NCBI RefSeq assembly: GCF_005144585.1 | Contig: NZ_SSMQ01000091.1 | Coordinates: forward strand, 1 to 43,355 | Length of the DNA: 43,355 nucleotides | Direction of reading: 5' to 3' | DNA from: Polyangium fumosum | GTDB taxonomy: Bacteria; Myxococcota_A; Polyangia; Polyangiales; Polyangiaceae | Shown here: in pieces, positions 32,130-40,606 of the stretch | Layout: every line of letters begins with the position of its first letter | How positions within the stretch are numbered: position 1 is the first letter of the stretch | Notes under the pieces: generated by a model | What the model saw: only the letters and a program-made list of their open reading frames with translations | Database searches by the model: none | What the model was told of the DNA's origin: nothing | Program-made: the position numbers and the translations under genes

Positions 32130-32756
32130 TCAGCTTCCGAGCGCTTTTTCGAGGGCCCCGACGAGCTTCTCGTCCTCGGGCTCGACGGCCGACGGGAAGC
32201 GCCCGAGGACCACGCCATCCTTGCCGACGAGGAATTTCTCGAAGTTCCACTTCACCTCGCCCGCCGGCGCGGCCTGCGTGAGGAACGTGTAGAGCGGATG
32301 CTTGTCGCTCCCCTTCACGGTGATCTTCGAGAACATGGGGAACTTCACGCCGAACTTGCTCGTGCAGAACGTGGCGATCTCGGCGTCGGTGCCGGGCTCC
32401 TGCGCGCCGAAGTCGTTCGAGGGGAAGCCGAGCACGGAAAAGCCCTTCGCCTCGAAGCGCTCGTGCAGCTTCTCGAGGCCCGCGTATTGCGGCGTGTAGC
32501 CGCACTCCGAGGCCGTGTTGACCACGAGCACGACCTTGCCCCGGAAGTCGCCGAGCGAGCGCTCCTCCCCGAAGATCGTCTTCATCTTGAAATCGTGCAG
32601 GCTCCCCTTCGGGCCCTCCTGGGCCGCGGCTCCCCCGGCCGGATCCGTCCCGGCTTTTGGTGACGTCGGAGGTTGCGAGCCACCGTCGCAACCGACGAGC
32701 GCCGCGGCCCCCACGAGCACCGCAAAGACGACCGATCCAACCCGAAGGCTCTTCAT
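32130..32756 (-). CDS. Lipoprotein glutathione peroxidase-family thiol peroxidase
   Basis: The 208-aa protein has a signal peptide and lipobox ALVGC (Cys23), a Pro/Gly-rich linker to about 50, then a complete glutathione-peroxidase fold. The active-site residues are peroxidatic Cys85 (NTASECGYTPQY), Gln119 (FPSNDFGAQEPG), and Trp170-Asn171 (KWNFEKF). It uses cysteine, not selenocysteine. The family reduces hydroperoxides with thiols, often thioredoxin in bacteria. Envelope anchoring is unusual for the family but clear here. Divergent from the hydrolase gene at 32866. Confidence 0.92.
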   Translation of the reverse strand: MKSLRVGSVVFAVLVGAAALVGCDGGSQPPTSPKAGTDPAGGAAAQEGPKGSLHDFKMKTIFGEERSLGDFRGKVVLVVNTASECGYTPQYAGLEKLHERFEAKGFSVLGFPSNDFGAQEPGTDAEIATFCTSKFGVKFPMFSKITVKGSDKHPLYTFLTQAAPAGEVKWNFEKFLVGKDGVVLGRFPSAVEPEDEKLVGALEKALGS

Positions 32757-32865
32757 GGCGCCTGCTTAGGGGGCGCGTGGTGGGTACACAAGGGGCATGG
32801 GGGGTCGCGCAGCCCAATCGTCGAAGCGCATAGACGAAGGGCCGCGGGTCGAAGATGATGCCGGT

Positions 32866-33651
32866 ATGCCCTCCCTCCAATCCGGATCACTCACGATCCA
32901 TTGGTCGACGCGCGGGGACGAACACGGCGAGCCCCTCGTGTTCGTGCACGGCAACTGGACCACGAGCCTCTTCTGGCGCCCCGTCTTCGACCGTTTGCCC
33001 GCGCGCTACCGCGCCGTCGCACCCGACCTCCGCGGCCGGGGGCAGACCCGCGCCGAGCCACATGATTACAGCGTCTCCCGCCTCGCCCAGGACCTCGCCG
33101 TCTTGATGGACGCGCTGGGCTTACCCGCGGTGCACCTCGTGGGGCATTCGCTCGGCACGGCCGTGGTCCTCGAGCTCGCGCTCGCCGATCGTGCCCGCGC
33201 CCGCTCCCTCACGCTCGTCGCGCCCGCCTGGCCCGACGGCATGCCGCGCGCCTACCACGTCCCGGACCGCCAGCGCCTCGCCCAGGAGAACCTCGCCCTC
33301 TTCGCCGCCGCGTTCCGCGGCATCGCGCCCACGGCGCCGAACGACGCGTTTTTCCAGGAGCTCGTCGCCGCGAGCCACCAGCAAGCCCCCGAGGCGACGA
33401 TGGCCACGCTCGACGCGCTCCGCGATTGGGCGCCCGGCGAGCGGCTCCGCGCGCTCGCGGGCGTGCCAGCGCTCGTCGTCAGCGGCGCGCGCGACATGCT
33501 CTCCACGCGCGAGGTGGGCGCGCGGACCGCGGATCTGCTCGGCGCGCGCCACGAGGTCGTCCCCGACGTGGGCCACTCGCCGAACCTCGAAGCGCCCGAG
33601 ACCCTCGTCGCGCTCCTCGATTCCTTCGTGAAGGCACCTGCCGGAGGCTGA
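32866..33651 (+). CDS. Alpha/beta hydrolase
   Basis: The 261-aa protein has the alpha/beta-hydrolase marks: VFVHGNWTTS (oxyanion loop, 26-35), APDLRGRG, nucleophile Ser95 in VGHSLGTA, acid in SGARDML and histidine in VGHSPN. It is cytosolic. The start chosen is the ATG at 32866; the frame is open from 32797 but that part is not family-like. It ends 4 bp before the acyl-CoA synthetase gene, so the two are one operon, and a lipid or ester substrate is plausible but not shown. Confidence 0.86.
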   Translation: MPSLQSGSLTIHWSTRGDEHGEPLVFVHGNWTTSLFWRPVFDRLPARYRAVAPDLRGRGQTRAEPHDYSVSRLAQDLAVLMDALGLPAVHLVGHSLGTAVVLELALADRARARSLTLVAPAWPDGMPRAYHVPDRQRLAQENLALFAAAFRGIAPTAPNDAFFQELVAASHQQAPEATMATLDALRDWAPGERLRALAGVPALVVSGARDMLSTREVGARTADLLGARHEVVPDVGHSPNLEAPETLVALLDSFVKAPAGG

Positions 33652-33655
33652 GCTC

Positions 33656-35596
33656 ATGCTCGATCGTGTCGTCCCGCCGCTCGATCCCGCCGTACCACTC
33701 GCGAACGAGGCGCGGTCCTTGGCCGACCTCTTCTTGCGCCGCGCCGCCGCCACGCCGACGGCCGTCGCCTGGAAGGCGAAAAAAAACGGGGAATGGAGGT
33801 CCACGACCTGGGCCGAGTTCAAGGCGCGCGCCATGGCCCTCGCGACCTTCCTCGCGAAGCGTGGCCTCGCGCCCGGCGACAAGATCGGCATCGTCGGCAG
33901 CACCCGCCCCGAGTGGTGCATCTGTGATGTCGGCGGGCAGCTCGCCGCGGTGGTCACGGTCGGCGCCTACCCCACGCTCGCCCCGGGGCAACTCGCGTAC
34001 GTCCTCGATCACGCGGACGTGCGGGTCGTGTTCGTCGAGGGCAAGGACGAGGTCGAGAAGATCCTCGCCGTCAAGCACGAGGTCCCGAAGCTCGAGCTCG
34101 TCGTCGTGTGGGACACGCGGGGCCTCGAAGAGACCTTGCGCCAGCATGCGTGGCTGATGGGCTGGGACGAGGCCCTCGAAGCGCCGGGCGACGCGTCCCT
34201 CGTCGCGGCCCGCGTCGAAGCCATCGACCCCGACGACACGGCGCTCTTCATTTACACGAGCGGCACGACCGGCCCGCCCAAGGGCGCGATGATCTCGCAC
34301 CGCAACATCCTCGTGACGCTCGGGGGCGTCCATTTCAACGCGTTCTCGCGCTCGGACATCTCGCTCTCGTTCTTGCCGATGGCGCACGCGGCCGAGCGGA
34401 TCCTCGCGTTTTGGGGCCGCATCGATTTCGGCATCGCCACCGCGTACGCGACGAGCGTGCCCGCGGTGCTGGAGGAGCTCAAGGAGGTGCGCCCGACGCT
34501 CTTCGGCAGCGTCCCGCGCATCTTCGAAAAGGCCTACGCCCGCATCCAGACCGAGGTCGACAAAGCCCCGCCGGCGCGAAAGCGGGTCTTTCGGTGGGCT
34601 GAATCGGCGGCCCTCGCGGTCGTGGAGGCCTGGCAACGCGGGGACGAGCCGTCGCTCCCGGCGCGGCTCGCGCATCGCGTGGCCGACAAGCTCGTGTTTT
34701 CCCGGGTCCGCGAGGTGTTCGGCGGCCGGGTGAAACGTTTCATCACGGGGGCGGCGCCGATCCCGCGGCCGATCCTCGCGTTTTTCTGGGCGGCGGGCCT
34801 TCCCATTTACGAGATGTACGGCATGACCGAGGCCACGGTCGTCACGCACGGCAATCGCCCCGATCAGGTCCGCCTCGGCTCCGTTGGCCGCGCGCTCCCG
34901 TTCGTCGAGGACAAGATCGCGGAGGACGGCGAGATCCTCGTGCGTGGCCCGAACGTGTTCAAGGGGTATTACAAGAACCCCGAGGCGACGCGGGAGATGA
35001 TCGACGAGGAGGGCTGGCTGCACACGGGCGACATCGGCAGGAAGGACGCGGATGGTTTCGTGTTCATCGTCGATCGCAAAAAACACCTCATCATCACGTC
35101 GGGCGGGAAAAACATCAGCCCGGCGAACGTGGAGAACGAGATCAAGGCGAGCGACACGTTCATCAGCCAGGTGCACGCGCACGGCGACCGGCGGCCCTAT
35201 TGCACGGCGATCGTGACGATTCACCCGCTCGAAGCCGTGGAATGGGCGAAGGCGCGTGGCCACCTCGGGGACGCGCAAGCCGACGCGTTACGCCGCGCCC
35301 TTCTGGCGAGCCCGCTCTCCCGTCCGCCGGGGCTCGCGCCGGTGATGGAGAAGGCCACGACCGATCCGGAGGTGCAAAAGCGGATCGCGTCGGCGGTCCG
35401 CCGCGCGAATACGAAGCTCGCGCGCGTGGAGGGCATCAAGCGGATTCACCTGCTCGAACGGGATTTTTCCCTCGAGGAGGACGAGGTGACGCCCACGCTC
35501 AAGGTGAAACGCAAGACCATCGAGAAAAAATTCGCCCAGGTCTTCGACCGGCTTTACGAGGATCCGGGGTTCGGGATTTTGATCGAAGAGGAATGA
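33656..35596 (+). CDS. Long-chain acyl-CoA synthetase (AMP-forming)
   Basis: The 646-aa protein is a full-length AMP-dependent synthetase. It has the P-loop YTSGTTGPPKGAMISH (near 199-214), MYGMTEA near 385, TGDIGRKDADGFVFIVDRKK near 458-477 and the hinge-region TSGGKNISPANVE. Length and motifs fit the FadD15-like long-chain acyl-CoA ligase group, which activates fatty acids with ATP and CoA. The ATG at 33656 has GGAGG just upstream. It directly follows the alpha/beta hydrolase gene, suggesting joint lipid handling. Confidence 0.92.
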   Translation: MLDRVVPPLDPAVPLANEARSLADLFLRRAAATPTAVAWKAKKNGEWRSTTWAEFKARAMALATFLAKRGLAPGDKIGIVGSTRPEWCICDVGGQLAAVVTVGAYPTLAPGQLAYVLDHADVRVVFVEGKDEVEKILAVKHEVPKLELVVVWDTRGLEETLRQHAWLMGWDEALEAPGDASLVAARVEAIDPDDTALFIYTSGTTGPPKGAMISHRNILVTLGGVHFNAFSRSDISLSFLPMAHAAERILAFWGRIDFGIATAYATSVPAVLEELKEVRPTLFGSVPRIFEKAYARIQTEVDKAPPARKRVFRWAESAALAVVEAWQRGDEPSLPARLAHRVADKLVFSRVREVFGGRVKRFITGAAPIPRPILAFFWAAGLPIYEMYGMTEATVVTHGNRPDQVRLGSVGRALPFVEDKIAEDGEILVRGPNVFKGYYKNPEATREMIDEEGWLHTGDIGRKDADGFVFIVDRKKHLIITSGGKNISPANVENEIKASDTFISQVHAHGDRRPYCTAIVTIHPLEAVEWAKARGHLGDAQADALRRALLASPLSRPPGLAPVMEKATTDPEVQKRIASAVRRANTKLARVEGIKRIHLLERDFSLEEDEVTPTLKVKRKTIEKKFAQVFDRLYEDPGFGILIEEE

Positions 35597-36192
35597 GCGA
35601 GGGACGCTCGCCGCGCCCCCGGGGTCATCCGTCGACGGGTGCGGCGAGCCAAACTTCGAGGTCCGGCGTGGACAGGTCGAGGACCGCATCCACGAGCCGG
35701 AGTCTGTTCTCCCGCTTGCCGATCCGCAGGGCCAGGCGCGCGCATTCCTCTGCGGACAACGTCCGCCCGAGGCGCCGCTCGATCAGGCTGGCGGCGACCT
35801 CGATATGTCCGAGCTTCCGTCCTTCCTCTCGACCCTCGCGATAGATCCAGTTTTTCATGACGAGCACCCTCGGCAAACAGGAGCGTATCACACGGCGCAG
35901 CGTGGTGTCACGCCTGTTGAGCCGGGCCAGGACGGCCATCGCGACCCCCATCTCCTCGAAGCTCTCCGCCGAACTGCCCTCGCGGAGTCTATCGAGGATT
36001 CGCCGCATCTTGGCCGGATCCGCGTCCCGGGCGAGCGGCGTGAAGAGCGTCCACAGCGGGCTCGCGGATTCGGCCGCCCTGCGTTCGAGCTCCGCCACCG
36101 TCCGCTGATAGACCGGCTCGATCCGAAAACGCACCCCGGAAAAACCCGTTTCCTCGGACGAGGTGCGATACTCCCCCTCCTCGGGCCAGGGG

Positions 36193-36546
36193 CTGAGCAT
36201 TGGTCTCATCGCAAGCCGCCGCGCCGGGGCGCTGCCCCGGGCCCCGCGGGGGCTGTTCGCCCCTCGACCCGAACCAGGGCCAGCCCTGGACCATTTGGGG
36301 AAGAACTGCGCGATGCGCAGTTCTTCCCACAGGCCGTTCGTTGCCGGCTGAACCGTCAGCGCTGCCGTCTTGGCTGGCGGGGTCGCTCGTGGTCTTGACT
36401 CGGCCCGTTCGATGAACGGCGCGATGCGCAGTTCATCGAACCTCGGTCCAGCGCTGGCGCTGGTCCGGGTCCCGGGGCGGATAGCCCCGGGTGGGGCCTG
36501 GGGCAACGCCCCAGCGAGGCGGCCCCGAGATGAGACCAATGCTCAG
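36193..36546. mobile_element. 354-bp MITE with 18-bp TIRs, 9-bp TSD and a QHR inside
   Basis: Left end CTGAGCATTGGTCTCATC (36193-36210) is repeated perfectly in inverse at 36529-36546. The flanks are identical 9-bp direct repeats GGCCAGGGG (36184-36192 and 36547-36555). It encodes no transposase. Ends beginning CTGA with 9-bp duplications are typical of IS4-family elements such as IS10 and IS50. The ends match 16 of 18 bases of the IS end at 43234-43251. It splits a PD-(D/E)XK gene. Confidence 0.92.
36222..36515. repeat. QHR copy 5, carried inside the MITE
   Basis: Left-arm stems are CCGGGGC/GCCCCGG, GGGG/CCCC, CCAGGGC/GCCCTGG and GGAAGAACTGCGC/GCGCAGTTCTTCC. Right-arm stems include CGATGAACTGCGC with one mismatch, CCAGCGC/GCGCTGG, CCCGGGG/CCCCGGG and CTGGGGC/GCCCCAG. 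The spacer keeps the core GTCAGCGCTGCCGTCTTGG seen in copy 6. It is the only copy not beside a native stop codon. Confidence 0.88.
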
Positions 36547-36962
36547 GGCCAGGGGTCGTCCCGACCGGACAGGAGCACGACGACGCTCTCGATGCACGGA
36601 AGCCTTCGCACCCCCTTCGCGCGCGCCTCGTCCCGCAGCGCCATGGCCGTCATCACGTGGTATTCGAAGACCCGCCATGGCAGGTCGCGCGGCATCACGA
36701 GCGACCATTCCACGTGGAGCAGCCGCTCCTCGCTCCCCGCCTTGACGAGCAGCGCCCGATCGAGCCGCCGCTGGCGCGAGGTGAGCTGCGTCTCGGACCA
36801 CGTCGCCGACGTGATCGGCGCGCGTGTCTTTGAAAATGCCCTCGCCAGGGCCAGCGGGAGCTTTTGCGACACGTGGCGCAGGGTCAGGTCGACGTCGTCG
36901 TCGCCGTCCTCCTCGTCGTCCTCCTCGTCGTCCTCCTCGTCGTCCTCCTCGCTCCCCGCCAT

Positions 36963-37270
36963 GCCCGGGCCCTGAGCGAGCGCCGTGCCCGACGAGAATC
37001 GCGGGGAAACACCGCGCGACGTGATCGAAAAAGCATGGCGCCGCCATGGCGCCCGACCGGCGGCGCCACCTCCCCCGTCATGCTGCGCCGCAACATGAAA
37101 TTCCTTGACGCCCCTCCCCGCGCCGCCCTACGCTGACCGGCGACTGGCTGCTCGATCCCCTATCGATCAGCTCAGCCCCATTTTACGCCCTGCTGCGGGC
37201 GCGCGCCCCCGGCAGGGGCTCGATCTGCCTGCGCGTACCGTTGTGCGCCGCAGCATGACGGAGGACGGAA
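36963..37270. promoter_or_regulatory. Leader region of the SDR gene with promoter-like boxes and two related palindromes
   Basis: No gene is supported in this gap. TTGACG (37105-37110), 18 bp, then TACGCT (37129-37134) resembles a sigma70-type promoter reading toward the reductase gene. TGCTGCGCCGCAACA (37081-37095) and TTGTGCGCCGCAGCA (37241-37255) are related imperfect palindromes of 15 bp on either side of it, which could bind one regulator. Confidence 0.4.
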
Positions 37271-37273
37271 GTG

Positions 37274-38011
37274 ATGCGAGGATTGTCCGGCAAGAAGGTG
37301 CTCATCACGGGGGCGGCGAGCGGCATCGGTCGCGCCACGGCGACGCGGTTTTACGAGGAGGGCGCGGAGCTGCTTCTGAACGACGTCGTGCCCGCCGAGC
37401 GCGCCGACCTCGCCTCCGCCTTCCCCGAGCGCATGACCTACATCCCGGCCGACGTCGCGCGCCCCGAGGGCCTCGCCGCCCTGGAGCAGGCCGTGCGCGA
37501 CAAGAAGGGCATCGACGTCCTCGTCAACAACGCCGGCATCACCCGCGACAAGAGCCTCGCCAAGCTCTCGGCCGAGGACTGGGATCAGGTCATCGCCGTC
37601 AACCTCACCGCCGTCTTCAAGCTCTGCCAGATGGCCGCCGCCTTCATGAAAGAGCAGAAGAGCGGCGTCATCCTGAACGCCGCCTCCGTCGTCGCCCATT
37701 ACGGCAATTTCGGCCAGGCGAACTACGTCGCCACGAAGGCCGGCGTGATCGGCTTGACCAAGACCCTCGCCCGCGAGCTCGGTCGGGCCGGCATCCGCGT
37801 GAACGCCGTCGCCCCGGGCTTCATCCTCACCGACATGGTCCGCAAGGTCCCCAAGGAGAACCTCGACGCGATCGCGGGCCAGACGCCCTTGAAGCGCCTC
37901 GGCGACCCCGCCGAGATCGCCTCGGTCTACGCGTTCCTCGCGAGTGATGACGCCTCGTACATCACCGGCGCGGTCATCGACGTGAACGGCGGCCTCGTCC
38001 TCGGGACCTGA
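37274..38011 (+). CDS. Short-chain dehydrogenase/reductase (FabG/PhaB-like)
   Basis: The 245-aa protein is a classical SDR: cofactor motif TGAASGIG (12-19), NNAG (85-88), catalytic Ser138, Tyr151 and Lys155 (YVATK). The segment NNAGITRDKSLAKLSAEDWD is typical of 3-oxoacyl-ACP or acetoacetyl-CoA reductases, which reduce 3-oxoacyl thioesters with NADPH. A role in fatty-acid or polyhydroxybutyrate synthesis cannot be separated from sequence alone. The ATG at 37274 follows GGAGG; a GTG at 37271 is also possible. The gene stands alone, convergent with 38015-38545 with only 3 bp between stops. Confidence 0.9.
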   Translation: MRGLSGKKVLITGAASGIGRATATRFYEEGAELLLNDVVPAERADLASAFPERMTYIPADVARPEGLAALEQAVRDKKGIDVLVNNAGITRDKSLAKLSAEDWDQVIAVNLTAVFKLCQMAAAFMKEQKSGVILNAASVVAHYGNFGQANYVATKAGVIGLTKTLARELGRAGIRVNAVAPGFILTDMVRKVPKENLDAIAGQTPLKRLGDPAEIASVYAFLASDDASYITGAVIDVNGGLVLGT

Positions 38012-38014
38012 TCC

Positions 38015-38545
38015 CTACCGCGCGAAGAGCACGAGCACGTCGTTCAGCATGTCCACGAGCGAGGGCGGCATCCCGCCTCCGCCGAGCGCATCGGCGAACG
38101 TGCAGAGGAGCTGACCCAGGCGCCCGCCCCCGGCGTTCGCCGTCAGGACGAGCACGACCCGGCTCAGATCGATCTGCAAGCCGAGGGCCGAGAGCGAGAG
38201 CGGCCCGAGCTCGAGCTCGAGGAGCGTGCAGGTCGCGTGCGTGATCGACGCGCCCATCGCGACCCCGATGCTCACCGTCCCCATCACGTTCCCCGCGAGG
38301 TCGGTGAGCCGCGCCGTCACCTTCCCGTTCGCGACGAGCTGCCCGCTCTGCGCGGCAAAATGCTCGACCGTCACCGTGCCGGCGAGCTGCCCTGTCACAT
38401 GGCCGAACACATCCACGACCGAGCCCGTGACCGGCGCGCTCATCCCGTACGCCCCCGCGGCCTTCGCGCCCTGCGCGTCTGCCCCCGCGAGCACGAGCGC
38501 GCCTGCGAGACCTGCCACCACCCCGAGGGACGTCCGCCGATCCAT
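38015..38545 (-). CDS. Secreted protein of unknown function
   Basis: The 176-aa protein has a signal peptide (MDRRTSLGVVAGLAGALVLA, cleavage near GADAQG). The mature part is beta-rich with Val/Thr/Gly alternation (VTGSVVDVFGHVTGQLAGTVTVEHF) and ends in a hydrophobic helix-like segment. I do not recognise a family. The ATG at 38543-38545 follows AAGGA at a suitable distance; an ATG at 38563 is an alternative. It lies 3 bp from the end of the reductase gene, convergent. Confidence 0.72.
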   Translation of the reverse strand: MDRRTSLGVVAGLAGALVLAGADAQGAKAAGAYGMSAPVTGSVVDVFGHVTGQLAGTVTVEHFAAQSGQLVANGKVTARLTDLAGNVMGTVSIGVAMGASITHATCTLLELELGPLSLSALGLQIDLSRVVLVLTANAGGGRLGQLLCTFADALGGGGMPPSLVDMLNDVLVLFAR

Positions 38546-38655
38546 GACCGATCCTTTCCGCATGGCGTGCCGGTGCACACACCGAGGGCGCCGGGCGAGG
38601 CACCGGCAACCGGCGTACCGACCCTGCGGCGTCATCCGCGCCGTAGCGGGCGTCC

Positions 38656-39483
38656 CTAGGAGCCGAGGACGTCCACGAGCGCCGCGCCCACGGCCGAGGC
38701 GAACACGACGAGCGTCGCCGGCTCGTCCCAGCGCCGCGCATCACGCGGATCGAGCGCGTGGTGCGTCTCCACCAGCACCGAGGGCATCTTCGGCCGCCGC
38801 AGCACGAAGATCCGCCGCTCGGGCGTGTGCCTGTCGACGAAGACCCCGGGCTGCTCCGGATCCACCGCGTACAGGTCGCCGTACTCCACGCCCGCGTACG
38901 CCGAAAACCCCGCCTCCCGCATCCGCCGCGCCACGGCCCGCGCGAGCGCATGGCGCGCGTCGGTGAGCTTCGGCTCCCCCTCGTCCGACCAGAGCACCGA
39001 ATACCCCGGCGCCGCGAGGTTCACCACGCATTCGCGTCCGGGCGCGGGGTTCCAGCGCTCGCCCGTTTGGCCCCGAACGTCCGAGTGCAGGCTCAAGAAC
39101 ACCTCGGCCCCCCACGCCTCGGCGTCCTCCACGCGGGCCTGGTACGCCACGGGCCCCGGCCCCTCCCGGGCGAGGCGCACCTCGAACGCCCCCGTCGCCC
39201 GCAGCTCCGCGGCGAGCGCACGGCCCGCGGCCATCGTAAAATCCTGCTCCTCCCGGCAGAAACACGACGAGTTCCCGGGGTTTCCCGCCGCGCCGTGCCC
39301 CGGATCCACGAAGACCCGCCGCACCCCGAAGCCCACGGGAAACCGCGGCGTCAGCGCGGCGAGCGGCCCGAACGGATCGGGCAGCCGCGTGGCGCGCCCG
39401 CCGCGGCTCCGGGCGACGGCCGTCGTGGCGGCCGCGGCGCCCGCGCCGGCGAGGCCGAAAAGCAGGGATCGACGCGAGATCAC
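38656..39483 (-). CDS. Exported N-acetylmuramoyl-L-alanine amidase (Amidase_3)
   Basis: The 275-aa protein has zinc ligands of the Amidase_3 family: His63 in VFVDPGHGAAGN, a Glu in CREEQDF (78-79), His133 in LSLHSD, and the late catalytic Glu in MPSVLVETHH. The family cuts the bond between MurNAc and the peptide stem of peptidoglycan. The N-terminus ISRRSLLFGLAGAGAAAA has the twin-arginine look, so Tat export is likely. The chosen start is the GTG at 39481-39483, next to that motif; the frame is open to 39597 without a better site. Divergent from the dehalogenase-like gene. Confidence 0.87.
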   Translation of the reverse strand: MISRRSLLFGLAGAGAAAATTAVARSRGGRATRLPDPFGPLAALTPRFPVGFGVRRVFVDPGHGAAGNPGNSSCFCREEQDFTMAAGRALAAELRATGAFEVRLAREGPGPVAYQARVEDAEAWGAEVFLSLHSDVRGQTGERWNPAPGRECVVNLAAPGYSVLWSDEGEPKLTDARHALARAVARRMREAGFSAYAGVEYGDLYAVDPEQPGVFVDRHTPERRIFVLRRPKMPSVLVETHHALDPRDARRWDEPATLVVFASAVGAALVDVLGS

Positions 39484-39611
39484 GCCCCTCGTTCGTAGCC
39501 GAGCCAGCCCCTCCGCGCCAAGGTGACCGCCCCTCCCGGCGCGCTCTTTCCCTTGCTTTTCGCGGATCCCTCGGGCTATCGCTCGGGAGAGCCCCACGAA
39601 CGAGCCTCGTC

Positions 39612-40529
39612 ATGCCCTTCGCGCCTCCGCCCCCCCTGCCCGGCTTCCTCGCCGCCGACATGCCCCTGCGCCGCCGCGCCTACCGGCTCGAACACACGGA
39701 CGACGCCGGCAAGCTCGTGCATTTCGTCGACCACGGCCCGGAGCGGGCGCGCCCGGCGCTCTTCGTCCACGGCAACCCGACCTGGTCGTTCCTCTGGCGC
39801 AAGGTCATCGCCGGCCTGCCCGAGCTGCGCTGTATCGCGCCCGACTTGCTCGGGTTCGGGCTCTCCGACAGACTCGCCCGCCTCGAAGACCACTCCGTCG
39901 AGCGCCACGCCGCCGCCGTGGCCGAGCTCGTCACGGCGCTCGACCTCTCGGACCTCGTCCTCGTCGGGCAGGACTGGGGCGGGCCGATCGGCGTCCTCGC
40001 GTCCTCGCTCGTGCCCGACCGGATCGCCGCCGTCGTCCTCGCGAACACCTCCATCCTCGCCCCGGCGCGCCCGCGGGGCACCTTGTTCCACCGCTTCGCC
40101 CGCGTCCCCGTCGTGAGCGACGTCGTCTTCCGGGGCCTCGGCTTCCCGCAGAACCTGCTCGCCATCGCCCAGGGCGATCGCCACTCGATCCGCGGCACCA
40201 CCGCCCGCGCCTACACCTACCCGCTGCGCAGCCTCGCCGACCGGATCGGCCCCCTCGCCCTCGCGCGGATGGTCCCGGACAGCCCCGAGCACCCGAGCCT
40301 CCCGGCGCTCCAGCGCGTCGAGGCCTGGATCCGCGACTTCTCCGGGCCCGTCGCCCTCGTCTGGGGCGAGCGGGATCCGATCCTCGGCAAGGCCCTCGCG
40401 CGGCACCAGCGCGTCTTGCCGCGCGCGAGCGTCACGACCACCCAGGCGGGCCACTTCCTCCAGGAAGAGGTCCCCGACGAGATCGCCGCCGCTGTCGAGG
40501 ACGTCATCGAGCGGATCAAGCGGCGCTAG
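39612..40529 (+). CDS. Haloalkane dehalogenase-like alpha/beta hydrolase
   Basis: The 305-aa protein has HGNPTWSFLWR (53-63) with halide-stabilising Asn55, and the nucleophile elbow VGQDWGG with Asp121 and Trp122 in place of the usual serine, as in haloalkane dehalogenases. The catalytic His lies in TQAGHFLQEE. The family hydrolyses carbon-halogen bonds through an aspartyl-ester intermediate; natural substrates are often unknown, and related Asp enzymes include epoxide hydrolases. No signal peptide. ATG at 39612. It ends 77 bp before glnS. Confidence 0.88.
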   Translation: MPFAPPPPLPGFLAADMPLRRRAYRLEHTDDAGKLVHFVDHGPERARPALFVHGNPTWSFLWRKVIAGLPELRCIAPDLLGFGLSDRLARLEDHSVERHAAAVAELVTALDLSDLVLVGQDWGGPIGVLASSLVPDRIAAVVLANTSILAPARPRGTLFHRFARVPVVSDVVFRGLGFPQNLLAIAQGDRHSIRGTTARAYTYPLRSLADRIGPLALARMVPDSPEHPSLPALQRVEAWIRDFSGPVALVWGERDPILGKALARHQRVLPRASVTTTQAGHFLQEEVPDEIAAAVEDVIERIKRR

Positions 40530-40606
40530 CAGGAAAGCGCCTCGTGGAGTAGGTTCCCGCGTCCGCGGAGCGGCCACGAGCGTCGCTTTGCCCTGGAGAG
40601 CCCACC

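Larger units (their letters stand above)
35625..36962 (-). pseudogene. PD-(D/E)XK (Rpn/YhgA-like) nuclease-family gene split by a MITE
   Basis: Two open halves lie on the minus strand: 36962-36547 (N-terminal, ending at SGRDDPWP) and 36192-35625 (starting at EEGEYRTSSEE). Removing 36193-36546 and one 9-bp target copy restores one frame of 324 aa. The joined protein has an acidic tract (EEDDEEDDEEDDEED) near residue 5, then a nuclease-like core with DRALLVK and LLHVEWSL before RVFEYHVM, as in PD-(D/E)XK transposase-related proteins common in this group. The C-terminal half is helical. With the insertion, the first half stops at a TGA in the MITE end; the second half has a chance start only. 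It is therefore broken, recently so, because no other defect is seen. Confidence 0.85.
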
